64,000 nucleotides of DNA from Vibrio penaeicida (GTDB lineage Bacteria > Pseudomonadota > Gammaproteobacteria > Enterobacterales > Vibrionaceae), in assembly GCF_019977755.1 (NCBI RefSeq), contig NZ_AP025145.1, forward strand, positions 868,001 to 932,000, written 5' to 3'. Positions 9,343 through 17,418 of this stretch are shown one piece after another. The translations under genes and the position numbers were made by a program. Below the pieces are notes generated by a model that had not been told where the DNA came from, did not search any database, and saw only the letters and a program-made list of their open reading frames with translations. Positions within the stretch are counted from its first letter, which is position 1. Each line of letters opens with the position of its first letter.

Positions 9343-9915
9343 ATGAAAATCCTTAATAGAACCGCTGTCGCATGGCTTGCGATGGTATTACCTTGCACTG
9401 CATTTTCCGCGGGTTTTGAAAACAGTGCATTCATAGTGAAGGGCGGCACATCAAGTTTTAACGATACCGACACCAAAGACGCATTCAGCGGTTCGGCGGT
9501 CGGAATTGAGCTGTTCAATTTACAACAAGCACCTATCTTTAGCGCCATTCTTGGAGGTGGGTATTTATCTCATACCCGCCAAGATGCCTCAAAAGGTGAA
9601 GACGCATTAAAAATTGCGGATACGTCCTTGGGTTTTGCGCTTGGTATTGGCTTTACAGAAAATGTATCGGTCTACGGCAAGCTTGGTCTGAGCTACCTCG
9701 AAACGGACATCAAAAACTACCGCTCTGCCGATTTAGGGCATAAAGTTTATGGCTTAGGTTTGAATTCTGGTGTTGGTGTCATGTATCACTTAGGGCAATT
9801 GAGTCTAGGTGCCGAATTTATTCGCAATGATATTACCCAAAACAATTCTTCATCTGTCGACTACTTGAACGGGACCTATTCCAACTGGTATATCACAGCT
9901 GGATACGCGTTTTAG
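9343..9915 (+). CDS. Outer-membrane beta-barrel protein
   Basis: A 190-residue exported protein. A signal peptide (MKILN... to CTAFSA) ends near residue 23, and the rest alternates hydrophobic and polar residues as in a small eight-stranded barrel. The last residues, WYITAGYAF, end in phenylalanine, the usual C-terminal signal for the BAM machinery. Glycine-rich hairpins such as GLNSGVGVMYHLGQLSLGA fit barrel strands. It belongs broadly to OmpA-like or OmpX-like barrels; no specific function can be read. One base separates its stop from the start of the lipoprotein gene, so the two are surely co-translated and may act together in the envelope. Confidence 0.8.
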   Translation: MKILNRTAVAWLAMVLPCTAFSAGFENSAFIVKGGTSSFNDTDTKDAFSGSAVGIELFNLQQAPIFSAILGGGYLSHTRQDASKGEDALKIADTSLGFALGIGFTENVSVYGKLGLSYLETDIKNYRSADLGHKVYGLGLNSGVGVMYHLGQLSLGAEFIRNDITQNNSSSVDYLNGTYSNWYITAGYAF

Positions 9916-9916
9916 A

Positions 9917-10774
9917 ATGAAGCGTTCAATCATTTCGCTGACTGGCTTAGTGTGTTTGGTGGCGCTGACAGCGTGTAAAGGCTCGGTGTACGATGCGGTG
10001 TCTTCGATGCCTAAAAGTTCGGGGGAGGCTGTTAATGATGGCAGTGCGGCATACACTTCTCAGCTATTTGGGGATAAGGTAACGGATCTTCTTGATGCCG
10101 TCAGCGTGACTGAAGATAGCTTGATTTTGGAAAACGTAGCGAGAAAAGCGACGTATGCGACGGACGCCATTCTGGGGCAAGCGCTGAAATCTCTAAATTA
10201 TTCATCAATTGCCAGCCTGAAGGCAGCACTCAAAGCTGGATCAGTCATTAATAATGGCATCTATCACGCTGAGCTGGACAGTTTCTTTGAGCTGGAATAC
10301 GTAAAAATAAAATCCTCTTCCGCGATTACCTTAAAATCCGCACCCGCCAATATCATCGAAAGCAAAGACTCAATTGCGCCTTTTACATTGAATAATAAGA
10401 AAGGCGTTGTCGACATCGTGATTCTAGATGTAGGTGGTGGTGATTATTACATTTCAACAACAATTGGCGATCTAAAGTACTACTTAGATACGAATACATT
10501 CAAAGATGCATTAGGGTTGGATGGGTTTGGTGTTTGTAAGACAACCTCTAAGGGGGCGAATTTTACAGAATGGACGTGCCATCTTTCTTCTCCCATGATC
10601 CAAAGTGATGATGAGTTATTTTACTCTCTTGATCATCAAGTGGAAAAGTACACTTCTACCGATACAGGGATATCAAGTTCGGTATCGATGAAATCATTGT
10701 CTGACCACAGATATAATCGCAATACCCGCGAGTTGCAATTTATTCCACCGATTGAGTTTAGCGCTAAACAGTGA
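9917..10774 (+). CDS. Putative lipoprotein of unknown function
   Basis: A 285-residue protein with a lipoprotein signal: basic start, hydrophobic core and lipobox LTAC with the modified cysteine at residue 20. Position +2 is lysine, not aspartate, which favours the outer membrane by the usual Lol rule. The mature part is serine- and lysine-rich and contains KSAPANIIESKDS and a VVDIVILDVGGGDYYIST strand region. I do not recognise a family. It is translationally coupled to the preceding barrel gene (stop TAG, one base, ATG), so a barrel-lipoprotein pair is likely. Confidence 0.7.
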   Translation: MKRSIISLTGLVCLVALTACKGSVYDAVSSMPKSSGEAVNDGSAAYTSQLFGDKVTDLLDAVSVTEDSLILENVARKATYATDAILGQALKSLNYSSIASLKAALKAGSVINNGIYHAELDSFFELEYVKIKSSSAITLKSAPANIIESKDSIAPFTLNNKKGVVDIVILDVGGGDYYISTTIGDLKYYLDTNTFKDALGLDGFGVCKTTSKGANFTEWTCHLSSPMIQSDDELFYSLDHQVEKYTSTDTGISSSVSMKSLSDHRYNRNTRELQFIPPIEFSAKQ

Positions 10775-10868
10775 CGTTTGACCGTTTAATAGAATTGAAT
10801 TTTAGGGTGAAGATCTCTGTAAAAATAGCAAGTGCACCAGCGCTAATTTGGAAACGAAATACTGCCTA

Positions 10869-11048
10869 ATGAGAAAGCGAAGAAAATTACCAGAGCCGAT
10901 TGAAAACCCAACTTTGAGCGACTTAATCACACACAACGGCGGGGATCTTCTCGTGAGTTGTTTAAGAGAGAAAAACAAAAGCTTGTCCGATGCTGAATTT
11001 GAAATTTACATCAAAAAATTCAGAGGAAGTAAGAAAATTCGTAAGTGA
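10869..11048 (+). CDS. Small basic hypothetical protein
   Basis: A 59-codon reading frame beginning MRKRRKLPEPIENPT and ending KKFRGSKKIRK. It has basic ends and a middle with a helical look. An in-frame TTG at 10848 would extend it by seven residues, but neither start has a convincing Shine-Dalgarno. Support comes from its position: it ends 33 bases before a strong terminator and lies downstream of the lipoprotein gene on the same strand. No family recognised; it could also be non-coding. Confidence 0.4.
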   Translation: MRKRRKLPEPIENPTLSDLITHNGGDLLVSCLREKNKSLSDAEFEIYIKKFRGSKKIRK

Positions 11049-11081
11049 CTTAATTCTCTAAAATATGTTACACCCACAAAA

Positions 11082-11110
11082 AAGCCCGCAAGTTGCGGGC
11101 TTCCTGTTTT
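11082..11110 (+). terminator. Rho-independent terminator
   Basis: A GCCCGCAA/TTGCGGGC hairpin with almost no loop is followed by TTCCTGTTTT. An A-run precedes it, so it can also work in reverse for the convergent ECF operon. It ends the barrel-lipoprotein unit. Confidence 0.85.
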
Positions 11111-11153
11111 AACCAAGCGAAATCATATGTAGCAAGTGCTATTGTGCCTAAGA

Positions 11154-11182
11154 AGGTAATTAAAACAATGTTTTAATTACCT
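11154..11182. repeat. Perfect 13-bp inverted repeat between convergent genes
   Basis: Arms AGGTAATTAAAAC and GTTTTAATTACCT are separated by three bases. It lies between the terminator at 11082 and the end of the minus-strand ecfT gene. There is no following T-run on either strand, so it may be a weak terminator, an mRNA 3'-end stabiliser or a protein site. Confidence 0.5.
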
Positions 11183-11252
11183 GTTTGTCCATATTTTGGA
11201 TGCACCACAAATTCTTCGTGTAACTGATAAGTTAGATGCCTTTTCATTCTCG

Positions 11253-12095
11253 CTAAAATGGGTACCAGAATAGGGTGGGTTCTAGGTATCGCTTCACAAA
11301 CGCTAAACAGACGATGATCATTACGGCAGACATTACCCTTTTATCTATCGTCGTAAGAGGTTTTGAACTGTACCAAGTTCGGGATTTGTTTCTGCCAAAA
11401 CCTCGGAGCGTCATGGCGTTTGAAATGGTATCGGCACGGTCTAGGCTAGAAAAAATAAGCGGACCGAGAATGTGAGCTATATTTCGAATTCTTTGAAATA
11501 ACGGAGCATTCTTTGATAGATCAAGCCCCCTAGCTTGTTGAGCATGCATGATGTTGACAAAGTCTTTCTTTACTTCAGGTAAGTAACGCAGTGTTAGGCT
11601 TACCGCATAAGCAATTTTATAAGGAACACCAATGCGATTTAAGCTGGCTGCAAATTCGGTTGGATGGGTGGTAAACACAAAGACCAAAGCAATTGGGAAC
11701 ATACTGAAGTATTTTAGTGTCACTGTTATAAGGTAATACAGTGTCTCTTGTGATAGGGAATAGTTGCCCCACAATGGCAGTAAGAGGTGTTCACTGCCAA
11801 TGAGTTCTGTGCCTTGCCTCGGCGCGAGAAGGTACATAAAGACAGCATTGAGCGAGAGCACGCTTACCGTGGCGATAAACAGTGGGCGATAAACTCGAAA
11901 AGGAACTCGGCTTACTTTTAACAGCAGTATCCCTGATGCAATCATTGGGAGCAAAACGCGTAAATCAAATGTCGTCAGAACAACGGTCACCCAAGCAGCA
12001 AATATTACGAGTTTGGTAATCCCATTCAATTGGTGAAGAGGCGAGCCTGTATTAATGTAATTGATACCAAAATTCATTTTTGTGGCGTTGTTCAT
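11253..12095 (-). CDS. ECF transporter transmembrane subunit EcfT
   Basis: A 280-residue integral membrane protein of the CbiQ/EcfT family, with five or six hydrophobic segments. The two cytoplasmic coupling motifs of the family (Ala-Arg-Gly type) are visible: HAQQARGLDLSK near residue 190 and AMTLRGFGRNKSRT near 230. These bind the ATPases and pass the ATP-driven motion to the S component. Start overlaps the stop of the upstream ATPase gene by ATGA and has a GGAGG site. It is the last gene of the S-A-T operon on the minus strand. Confidence 0.9.
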   Translation of the reverse strand: MNNATKMNFGINYINTGSPLHQLNGITKLVIFAAWVTVVLTTFDLRVLLPMIASGILLLKVSRVPFRVYRPLFIATVSVLSLNAVFMYLLAPRQGTELIGSEHLLLPLWGNYSLSQETLYYLITVTLKYFSMFPIALVFVFTTHPTEFAASLNRIGVPYKIAYAVSLTLRYLPEVKKDFVNIMHAQQARGLDLSKNAPLFQRIRNIAHILGPLIFSSLDRADTISNAMTLRGFGRNKSRTWYSSKPLTTIDKRVMSAVMIIVCLAFVKRYLEPTLFWYPF

Positions 12096-13798
12096 ACCAC
12101 CTCCATAGAGGTGCTTTGCGAGATAAAGCGGCGCATTAATTTATTCGAGTTATCTATGCCTGCTTTCGCCGCTAACTCGTACAAACTTGTGGGAGCAAGG
12201 TTGGCACTGTCTAGCAAATCTGGTTGGCTGAATACATCTGTGACGGGGGCATCGGCGATGAGTTTTGCATCTGAAATCACGACTGAACGAGTGGTGTATT
12301 CAAGAACTAAGTGCATATCGTGTGACACAATTAAAACGGTAATGCCTAACTTATGGTTGAGTGCCTTAATGAAATTCAACATCGATGTATAGTTGCGATA
12401 GTCTTGTCCAGCTGTCGGCTCATCTAGGATAAGCAGCTCCGGTTCTGATATTAATATGGATGCGATGGTCACGCGTTTGCGCTGCCCGTAACTTAGCGCC
12501 TCAATTGGCCAATGACGATATGGTTTTAGCCCACATAGTTCTAAAACGTGCAAAACCTTTTCCTCAATGTCAGGTTCGGGCAAACCTAGGTTTCTAAGCC
12601 CAAATGCCACTTCATCAAAGATCATATGGTGCGAAATCATATGATTTGGGTTTTGCATTACGACCCCAACTTTTTGGCTACGTTCAAATATCGAAAGATC
12701 CGCTATGTTGGCATCGTTCATCGAAATTGAGCCAGAATCCGGCTTGAGCACACCCATTACTAGCTTGGTAAGGGTCGATTTCCCAGAACCATTCTTACCA
12801 AGTACTGAAACAAACTCGCCTTTTTTAACTTCAAAAGAGACATCTTCAAGGGCATTTTTTTCGCCATCATAAGAAAAAGTGAGTTTGTCGACTTTTAGCA
12901 GTGTTTTCGAGCGAATTGGTGTTGTAATGGGGTTATCAAATGCCATCCATTTTGCGAGTTCAGGCTGATAGTCACTCACTGGAATCGCACTCAAATTAGC
13001 TATAGGCATAGAACAATCTAATCGACAGTTTGCTTGTTTTAATGCTGTAAGGTAAAGGGGCTCGCGGATGCCATGTTTTATCAAAAGGTTTGAATGTAGT
13101 AAGGCATCTGGCGTCATATCTGCGACGATTTCACCGCCTTCCATTAAGACTACTCTGTCGATACTCCGATGCAGGACATCCTCAAGTCTATGTTCAATGA
13201 TGACGATGGTTTTTCCGGTATCACTATGAATTTGGTCGATGATTTCGATGGTTCGCTTGCCTGTTTTTGGATCTAGGCTCGCTAGTGGTTCATCAAACAA
13301 CAGCAAATCGACGTCATCCACCATCACTCCTGCAAGTGAAACTCGTTGTTTCTGACCACCGGAAAGATCATGTGGAGAATGATGCAATAAAGATTCAAGG
13401 TCGATGAGTTGCGCAGTATCTCGCACTGTTTCGAGCATTTCGTCGTGCGGAACGAGCTGGTTCTCAAGAGCAAAAGCGATGTCTTCGGCTACGCTTAACC
13501 CAACGAACTGACTGTCGGTATCTTGCAGTACGGTGCCAATTTGTTCAGTAAAGTCGTGGAGCTCCATCGCATGAGAAGGCGTGCCATTAATGGTTAAGGT
13601 ACCAGTGACAAGCCCGTTGATAGCAGAAGGAATAAGCCCATTTAGACAGTGACCCAGCGTCGACTTTCCGCTTCCGCTGGGTCCGATGATGACAATTTTC
13701 TCGCCTTTCTCTATCCGTAGGTTGATGTTGTTTAGAGTCGGTTTTTCCAGAGACTCATATTGAAAAGAGAAGTTAGAGAATTCGATAGAACCCAACAC
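12092..13798 (-). CDS. Fused ECF transporter ATPase (A1-A2 in one chain)
   Basis: A 568-residue protein with two ABC ATPase domains. Domain 1 has Walker A GPSGSGKST near residue 38, signature LSGGQKQR and Walker B LLLFDEP, with His in IIEHR. Domain 2 has GKNGSGKST near 334, a less usual signature LSYGQRKR, Walker B LLILDEP and SHD. Most ECF systems use two separate ATPases; fused ones of this length occur in YkoD-like systems. Together with EcfT it energises uptake by the S component. It begins with GTG directly after the upstream TAA, with GGAGG inside the end of that gene. Confidence 0.92.
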   Translation of the reverse strand: MLGSIEFSNFSFQYESLEKPTLNNINLRIEKGEKIVIIGPSGSGKSTLGHCLNGLIPSAINGLVTGTLTINGTPSHAMELHDFTEQIGTVLQDTDSQFVGLSVAEDIAFALENQLVPHDEMLETVRDTAQLIDLESLLHHSPHDLSGGQKQRVSLAGVMVDDVDLLLFDEPLASLDPKTGKRTIEIIDQIHSDTGKTIVIIEHRLEDVLHRSIDRVVLMEGGEIVADMTPDALLHSNLLIKHGIREPLYLTALKQANCRLDCSMPIANLSAIPVSDYQPELAKWMAFDNPITTPIRSKTLLKVDKLTFSYDGEKNALEDVSFEVKKGEFVSVLGKNGSGKSTLTKLVMGVLKPDSGSISMNDANIADLSIFERSQKVGVVMQNPNHMISHHMIFDEVAFGLRNLGLPEPDIEEKVLHVLELCGLKPYRHWPIEALSYGQRKRVTIASILISEPELLILDEPTAGQDYRNYTSMLNFIKALNHKLGITVLIVSHDMHLVLEYTTRSVVISDAKLIADAPVTDVFSQPDLLDSANLAPTSLYELAAKAGIDNSNKLMRRFISQSTSMEVV

Positions 13799-14347
13799 TT
13801 AAGCCTCCGATAAGTTTCGGCTCTGTTTTTTCCTTTTCGCTACGGATTTGAGAATAAAGTACCCAACTACGGCAATCAGAACGGTATTGGCTGAGGCAAT
13901 AATGGTGAGCTGAGTAAAGACCTTAGTAAACGGTTCGGCGTAGAGAATGGTATCCAAAAATGCGGAGCAACCGTAGCCGACAATGTTACCAATGAGAGCC
14001 AAAAGGACAAACAGGACGTAGTCTTTGAAAGGGAGTTCACCTTGCTTTAGTCGTTCTCGAGTCAGAACAGGGAACAACCCCATAACCAAACCAACGATTC
14101 CAGAACCTAACACCCACGTAATCCACACGCCCCAACCAGCAAATAAGTCTGTTACCCAGTGGCCAATGAATCCAACCAAAAAGCCGACGATAGGTCCAAA
14201 CATAACGGAAAACAGAGCCAATACGGCCATGGCTGGTTTAAGTGTTGTATTGGCAAAAACAGGGATACCAAACATGGGTAATCCACCAATGCCATACAGT
14301 GCTGCACCAATAGCAATGACAACAACCATTTTTGCTGAGAAGTTCAT
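13799..14347 (-). CDS. ECF transporter substrate-binding S component, UPF0397 family
   Basis: A 182-residue membrane protein with five or six hydrophobic helices, matching the UPF0397 S-component family ([19 protein letters not shown] near the N-terminus; [15 protein letters not shown] near residue 72). S components bind a vitamin or precursor and dock on the EcfT-ATPase module. The ligand of this family is not settled as far as I know; automatic riboflavin labels should not be trusted here. First gene of the minus-strand operon, with a 25-base hairpin about 90 bases upstream. I saw no TPP, FMN, cobalamin or SAM riboswitch in its leader. Confidence 0.85.
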   Translation of the reverse strand: MNFSAKMVVVIAIGAALYGIGGLPMFGIPVFANTTLKPAMAVLALFSVMFGPIVGFLVGFIGHWVTDLFAGWGVWITWVLGSGIVGLVMGLFPVLTRERLKQGELPFKDYVLFVLLALIGNIVGYGCSAFLDTILYAEPFTKVFTQLTIIASANTVLIAVVGYFILKSVAKRKKQSRNLSEA

Positions 14348-14440
14348 AACGAATCCTTGTAGTGAATAATTAACAGAGCAAGAAATAGGCAGCGCGTTTC
14401 TACTCTAGGCGAAACGCGGTGTAAAACAAAATATACGGTG

Positions 14441-14465
14441 CCCAAGTATCTAGAAGTTACTTGGG
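14441..14465. repeat. Short palindrome related to the ACCCAAGTAACCT repeat
   Basis: CCCAAGTATCT...AGTTACTTGGG forms a near-perfect hairpin upstream of the ECF operon. Its arms match the ends of the longer repeat at 46333-46488, so it looks like the two ends joined without the middle. On the minus strand it would lie in the leader of the S-component gene. Confidence 0.55.
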
Positions 14466-14629
14466 ATACACAGGTTTTGGGTTGCTTAACGGAAGTACAG
14501 TATCACATGGATCTTATAAATTTGAGCTCATATGACATAAACGTTGGAGGGATGTTTTCGCTTTGCGATCTCGATCTTGAAACAATTGGGTAATGAATCT
14601 TTCATACTTTGACTTGTATTGGCTAGAAA

Positions 14630-14819
14630 CTAGTCCTTTTGGGTGGTTTTTACATAAATATATGAAAAATTTTAAATTAAGCTTGCGCTTAAGTAAGGAT
14701 GTTCTAAATTTTAATTAAGCTCAATAAGAAAGCTTATTTCCAATTGATGATTTAGATTTTATCCTCGGGGTGGAGGAGAGGCGCCTTTGGCAGAGCTTGA
14801 CTGTCAAAGGCGTTTTTTT
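14630..14819 (+). ncRNA. Candidate small RNA ending in a strong terminator
   Basis: No convincing protein is encoded here, yet the plus strand ends with an excellent intrinsic terminator (14782-14819) pointing away from the ECF operon. Upstream is an A+T-rich stretch with possible promoter hexamers around 14635-14665 (TTGGGT and TATGAA, about 16 bases apart), followed by TCCTCGGGGTGGAGGAG, a small hairpin just before the terminator. This is the usual shape of a free-standing sRNA gene. The 5' end is uncertain. No known family was recognised. Confidence 0.4.
14782..14819 (+). terminator. Rho-independent terminator of an intergenic transcript
   Basis: Stem CGCCTTTGGCAG/CTGTCAAAGGCG (one wobble), loop AGCTTGA, then seven T residues. 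No plus-strand gene lies upstream for 3.7 kb except in the opposite direction, so it must end a short RNA that starts within 14348-14780. Confidence 0.8.
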
Positions 14820-15010
14820 ATTTTTGAGCTGAGCATAGGTTCTGCTTTCCTATCTATCTTCATCGGACAACGTATAGTCCGCCTTCCTGCAATACTTAGT
14901 CTTAGAGGCTTCTTAACGAATACCTGGGTCCTGAATGCGGGACTAAGCAAAGGTTCAATTGATTTCAGCAACTAAGCCATACAAATGCTACATTCTCAAA
15001 AGAAGCGTTA

Positions 15011-15055
15011 AACTAACCTCAGCATGCCTGATGTAACTCGCATGTGAGGTTAGTT
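15011..15055 (-). terminator. Hairpin after the minus-strand monooxygenase gene
   Basis: AACTAACCTCA-GCATG pairs with CATG-TGAGGTTAGTT with one bulge. On the minus strand it is followed by TTTAACGCTTCTTTT, so it can end the transcript of the gene at 15096-15386. Confidence 0.5.
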
Positions 15056-15095
15056 AACTATCAGATAGTAAGAACGTTATTGAAGAGGGGCGGTT

Positions 15096-15386
15096 TTAGC
15101 TCGCTATTGGCGATAGAGTAATAATTTTGATTTCTTCTGAAATAAGGTCGTTCACATTTTCAATAAGGTGAGCGAAATGGGCGGTAGCCTGATGCTCCTC
15201 AAATGCGCTTTGATCAACAAAGCATTCGTTGAAAATAAAATGGCCTTCTTCGCCATTATCTTCAAACAATTCATATCGTAGGCATCCAGGTTCCGCCTTA
15301 GTAGGTTCAACCATTGCACTTAGCATTTGCTGAAGTTCTGTTTCTTTTCCTGATTTGGCTTTAAAGCAAGCAAGTAAATGAATCAT
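15096..15386 (-). CDS. Putative quinol monooxygenase (ABM domain)
   Basis: A 96-residue protein of the antibiotic biosynthesis monooxygenase (ABM/YgiN-like) dimeric alpha-beta barrel family. Landmarks are the IHLLACFKAKSG start, PTKAEPGCLRYELFED in the middle and HFIFNECFVDQSAFEEH with QATAHFAHL after it. YgiN-like proteins act on quinols or similar aromatics without a bound cofactor; the substrate here is unknown. It stands alone on the minus strand. The leader includes a large structured hairpin at 15482-15565, which may attenuate the gene or belong to the upstream VOC gene. Confidence 0.85.
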   Translation of the reverse strand: MIHLLACFKAKSGKETELQQMLSAMVEPTKAEPGCLRYELFEDNGEEGHFIFNECFVDQSAFEEHQATAHFAHLIENVNDLISEEIKIITLSPIAS

Positions 15387-15481
15387 AGTGTTTCCTAATG
15401 GTTATTGTACGAATAGTTATTGTATGGATAGTTATTGTGTTGAATGTTACGTTTTAAAAATTATCAAATGATAAATGGGAT

Positions 15482-15565
15482 ATAAAAAGAAAAAGGGGCA
15501 GTTTAATTTTCCTCGACACATATGAGGGTTGGAGTATGCCGAGGGGGTCTGAAAACTAAACAGCC
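15482..15565 (-). ncRNA. Large structured hairpin followed by a U-rich tract
   Basis: On the minus strand, GGCTGTTTAGTTTTC pairs with GAAAATTAAACTGCC (13 of 15 positions). Inside it a second stem CCTCG/CGAGG closes a loop of about 24 bases, and an asymmetric AGACCC bulge separates the stems. TTTTTCTTTTT follows immediately, so the whole can act as an intrinsic terminator. It lies after the VOC gene and before the monooxygenase gene on the same strand. It is larger than an ordinary terminator, so an attenuator, a small RNA or a miniature inverted-repeat element is possible. Confidence 0.5.
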
Positions 15566-15653
15566 AAAGACAAGGATGAGAGATGAACCCTAACTTTTTA
15601 TGAAGTGAGGCTCTTTATTATTCGCACTTCTGTTTGACCAGAAATGACATTTC

Positions 15654-16049
15654 TTATTCGAATCGACCGTCCCGCTCTATGAACTCGATCTTGTACCCAT
15701 CTGGGTCTTGCAAGAAAAAGAACTTAGCCAAACGCTCGTTATTGTGGAAAAACTCTTTAACTGGTGTCGGATCTAATCCAAACTCAGTGACTTTCTGATA
15801 GTGCTTATCGATGTTTTCCACTGATACAGCTAAATGACCGTAACCTGAACCATGAGTATAAGGTTCTTGCTGGTCATGATTGTAAGTCAGCTCGAGCTCG
15901 AAACTGGTTTCTTCATTTCTAAGATAGATAAGAGAAAAACCATCGAAATCAAAGCGATCTTCAACAGATAAGCCAAGGGCTTTGTTGTAGAAGTCGAGCG
16001 ATTTATCTAAATCGAAAACCCGAATCATGGAGTGTATCGCTTTTGTCAT
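15654..16049 (-). CDS. VOC family glyoxalase-like protein (lactoylglutathione lyase type)
   Basis: A 131-residue vicinal-oxygen-chelate protein with two beta-alpha-beta-beta-beta modules. Probable metal ligands are H6 in IHSMIRV, E51-53 in FELELTYN, H71 in YGHLAVSV and E119-122 in YKIEFIERDG, the GloA pattern. It resembles glyoxalase I but is slightly shorter and diverges at both ends, so the exact substrate is open. It is divergent from yjjG, with about 200 bases between. Confidence 0.85.
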   Translation of the reverse strand: MTKAIHSMIRVFDLDKSLDFYNKALGLSVEDRFDFDGFSLIYLRNEETSFELELTYNHDQQEPYTHGSGYGHLAVSVENIDKHYQKVTEFGLDPTPVKEFFHNNERLAKFFFLQDPDGYKIEFIERDGRFE

Positions 16050-16266
16050 GTATCGCTCCTGACCGTTGTTGGGGCTATTGCTTTTGCTATAGCGAGTAAC
16101 GCTAGGCCGGTATTATTCATGGGTTTTGTGACAAAGTGGTGGTATTGGAATACTACATTTCAAATTTATTGCATGATTCTTGGGATGAAGAGCGTATAAA
16201 ATCAGTTTCATTGAACTTTAAGCATTGCCATTAGATTAAGTCATAAGAATGAAAAAGGAACGCAGT

Positions 16267-16941
16267 ATGAAATACAGTTGGGTATTGTTTGATGCGGATG
16301 AAACTCTGTTCAGCTTTGACGCATACCAAGGCTTACAAACAATGTTTTCCCGTCTAAGTGTTGAATTCAGCAAAGAAGATTTTGACGAATACCAGTTGGT
16401 GAATAAGCCACTGTGGGTCAAGTATCAGGATGGAGAAATATCCGCGAAACAACTTCAAGAAGATCGTTTTGTTGTTTGGGCAGAAAGACTTAACATCCAT
16501 CCATCTGAATTGAATCGATTATTTCTCGATGCTATGGCTGACATTTGTAAACCGCTGCCTTTCGTTGTCGAGGCGTTGGAACAAATCAGCAAATATGCTC
16601 GCCTTGGGATCATCACGAATGGGTTTACTCAATTGCAAAGTATTCGCCTTGAACGAACGGGGTTAAGTCATTTTTTCGATCACGTCATCATTTCTGAAGA
16701 AATTGGAACGGCAAAGCCTGATGTCGCTATTTTTAATGTCGCGCTTGAAAAGATGGGGTACCCAGAAAAAGACCGAGTTTTGATGGTGGTGGATAACCCT
16801 CATTCCGATGTTTTGGGTGGCTTGAATGCTGGAATAGAGACGTGTTGGTTGAATGTTGACGGAACACCGACACCAGAAGGTATTACTCCACACTATGAAG
16901 TGAAATGCTGGAAAGAGTTACAAGCGCTTTTACTGGGTTAA
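16267..16941 (+). CDS. yjjG: Pyrimidine 5'-nucleotidase YjjG (HAD family)
   Basis: A 224-residue HAD-superfamily phosphatase closely resembling E. coli YjjG, which dephosphorylates dUMP/UMP and non-canonical pyrimidine nucleotides (house-cleaning). The nucleophile motif is D9-A-D11-ETLFSFD, motif II is ITNGF near 120, and motifs III/IV include the Lys in GTAKPD and VVDNPHSD. The start at 16267 is chosen because AAAGGAACGC precedes it and the protein begins MKYSWVLFDADET as in E. coli; an in-frame ATG at 16249 would add six residues. Confidence 0.92.
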   Translation: MKYSWVLFDADETLFSFDAYQGLQTMFSRLSVEFSKEDFDEYQLVNKPLWVKYQDGEISAKQLQEDRFVVWAERLNIHPSELNRLFLDAMADICKPLPFVVEALEQISKYARLGIITNGFTQLQSIRLERTGLSHFFDHVIISEEIGTAKPDVAIFNVALEKMGYPEKDRVLMVVDNPHSDVLGGLNAGIETCWLNVDGTPTPEGITPHYEVKCWKELQALLLG

Positions 16942-17065
16942 ATTTGGATTGCACTTCACGCTTTTCAAGCGCGATTAGCCAGTATTCGCTTTCTTTGTTT
17001 TGAATCAGTATTTTCAGAAAAGCGTCGAATTACCATAACCTTAGATTACTAAAGAGGGTTATGTT

Positions 17066-17236
17066 ATGAAGCGCTTTTTTCCTTCGTCTGTCATGCTTAC
17101 GCCGTTTGTTGTCCGATACTACAATGGCGATAATTCTTTGTTCGAGTCGGAACACATCAATTCAGATAACGATGAAATTAATGAAATAGAAGTGGAACGT
17201 AAAGAAACAAAAGAGCCAGATCTCTCGGTTTCTTAG
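17066..17236 (+). CDS. Small acidic hypothetical protein
   Basis: A 56-codon frame from ATG at 17066 to TAG, with AGAGG nine bases upstream. The N-terminus (MKRFFPSSVMLTPFVVRYY) is hydrophobic and basic, while the rest is very acidic with many Glu, Asp and Asn, a composition unlike random sequence. It lies between yjjG and a terminator hairpin. No family recognised; the ribosome site and composition are the only support. Confidence 0.45.
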   Translation: MKRFFPSSVMLTPFVVRYYNGDNSLFESEHINSDNDEINEIEVERKETKEPDLSVS

Positions 17237-17320
17237 CCTTTGCAGGTTTAGCTGAGGTTACCTAATAAAGAGTCTTTGTAGGGCAGATACCTGACTATCT
17301 TGACGTTCTTCAAAAGCAGA

Positions 17321-17347
17321 AATGCCGCAGATAAACGCTGCGGCATT
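17321..17347 (-). terminator. Terminator hairpin between convergent genes
   Basis: AATGCCGCAG/CTGCGGCATT with a seven-base loop. On the minus strand it is followed by TCTGCTTTTG, suiting the end of the glutaredoxin gene; it may also stop plus-strand transcription from the small ORF. Confidence 0.65.
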
Positions 17348-17418
17348 ATAGATTTGCAAGGTTAGGTGTATTAGTAAAAGCTAGGTGCATTAATTAATAA
17401 AAAGTTAGGCGAGATTGA

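Noticed and set aside
14348..14520. Possible vitamin riboswitch upstream of the ECF operon
   Set aside because: No TPP, FMN, cobalamin or SAM core sequence was seen on the minus strand; only the short palindrome is present.
14787..14975. A 62-codon plus-strand frame
   Set aside because: It begins within a strong terminator hairpin and has no ribosome site.
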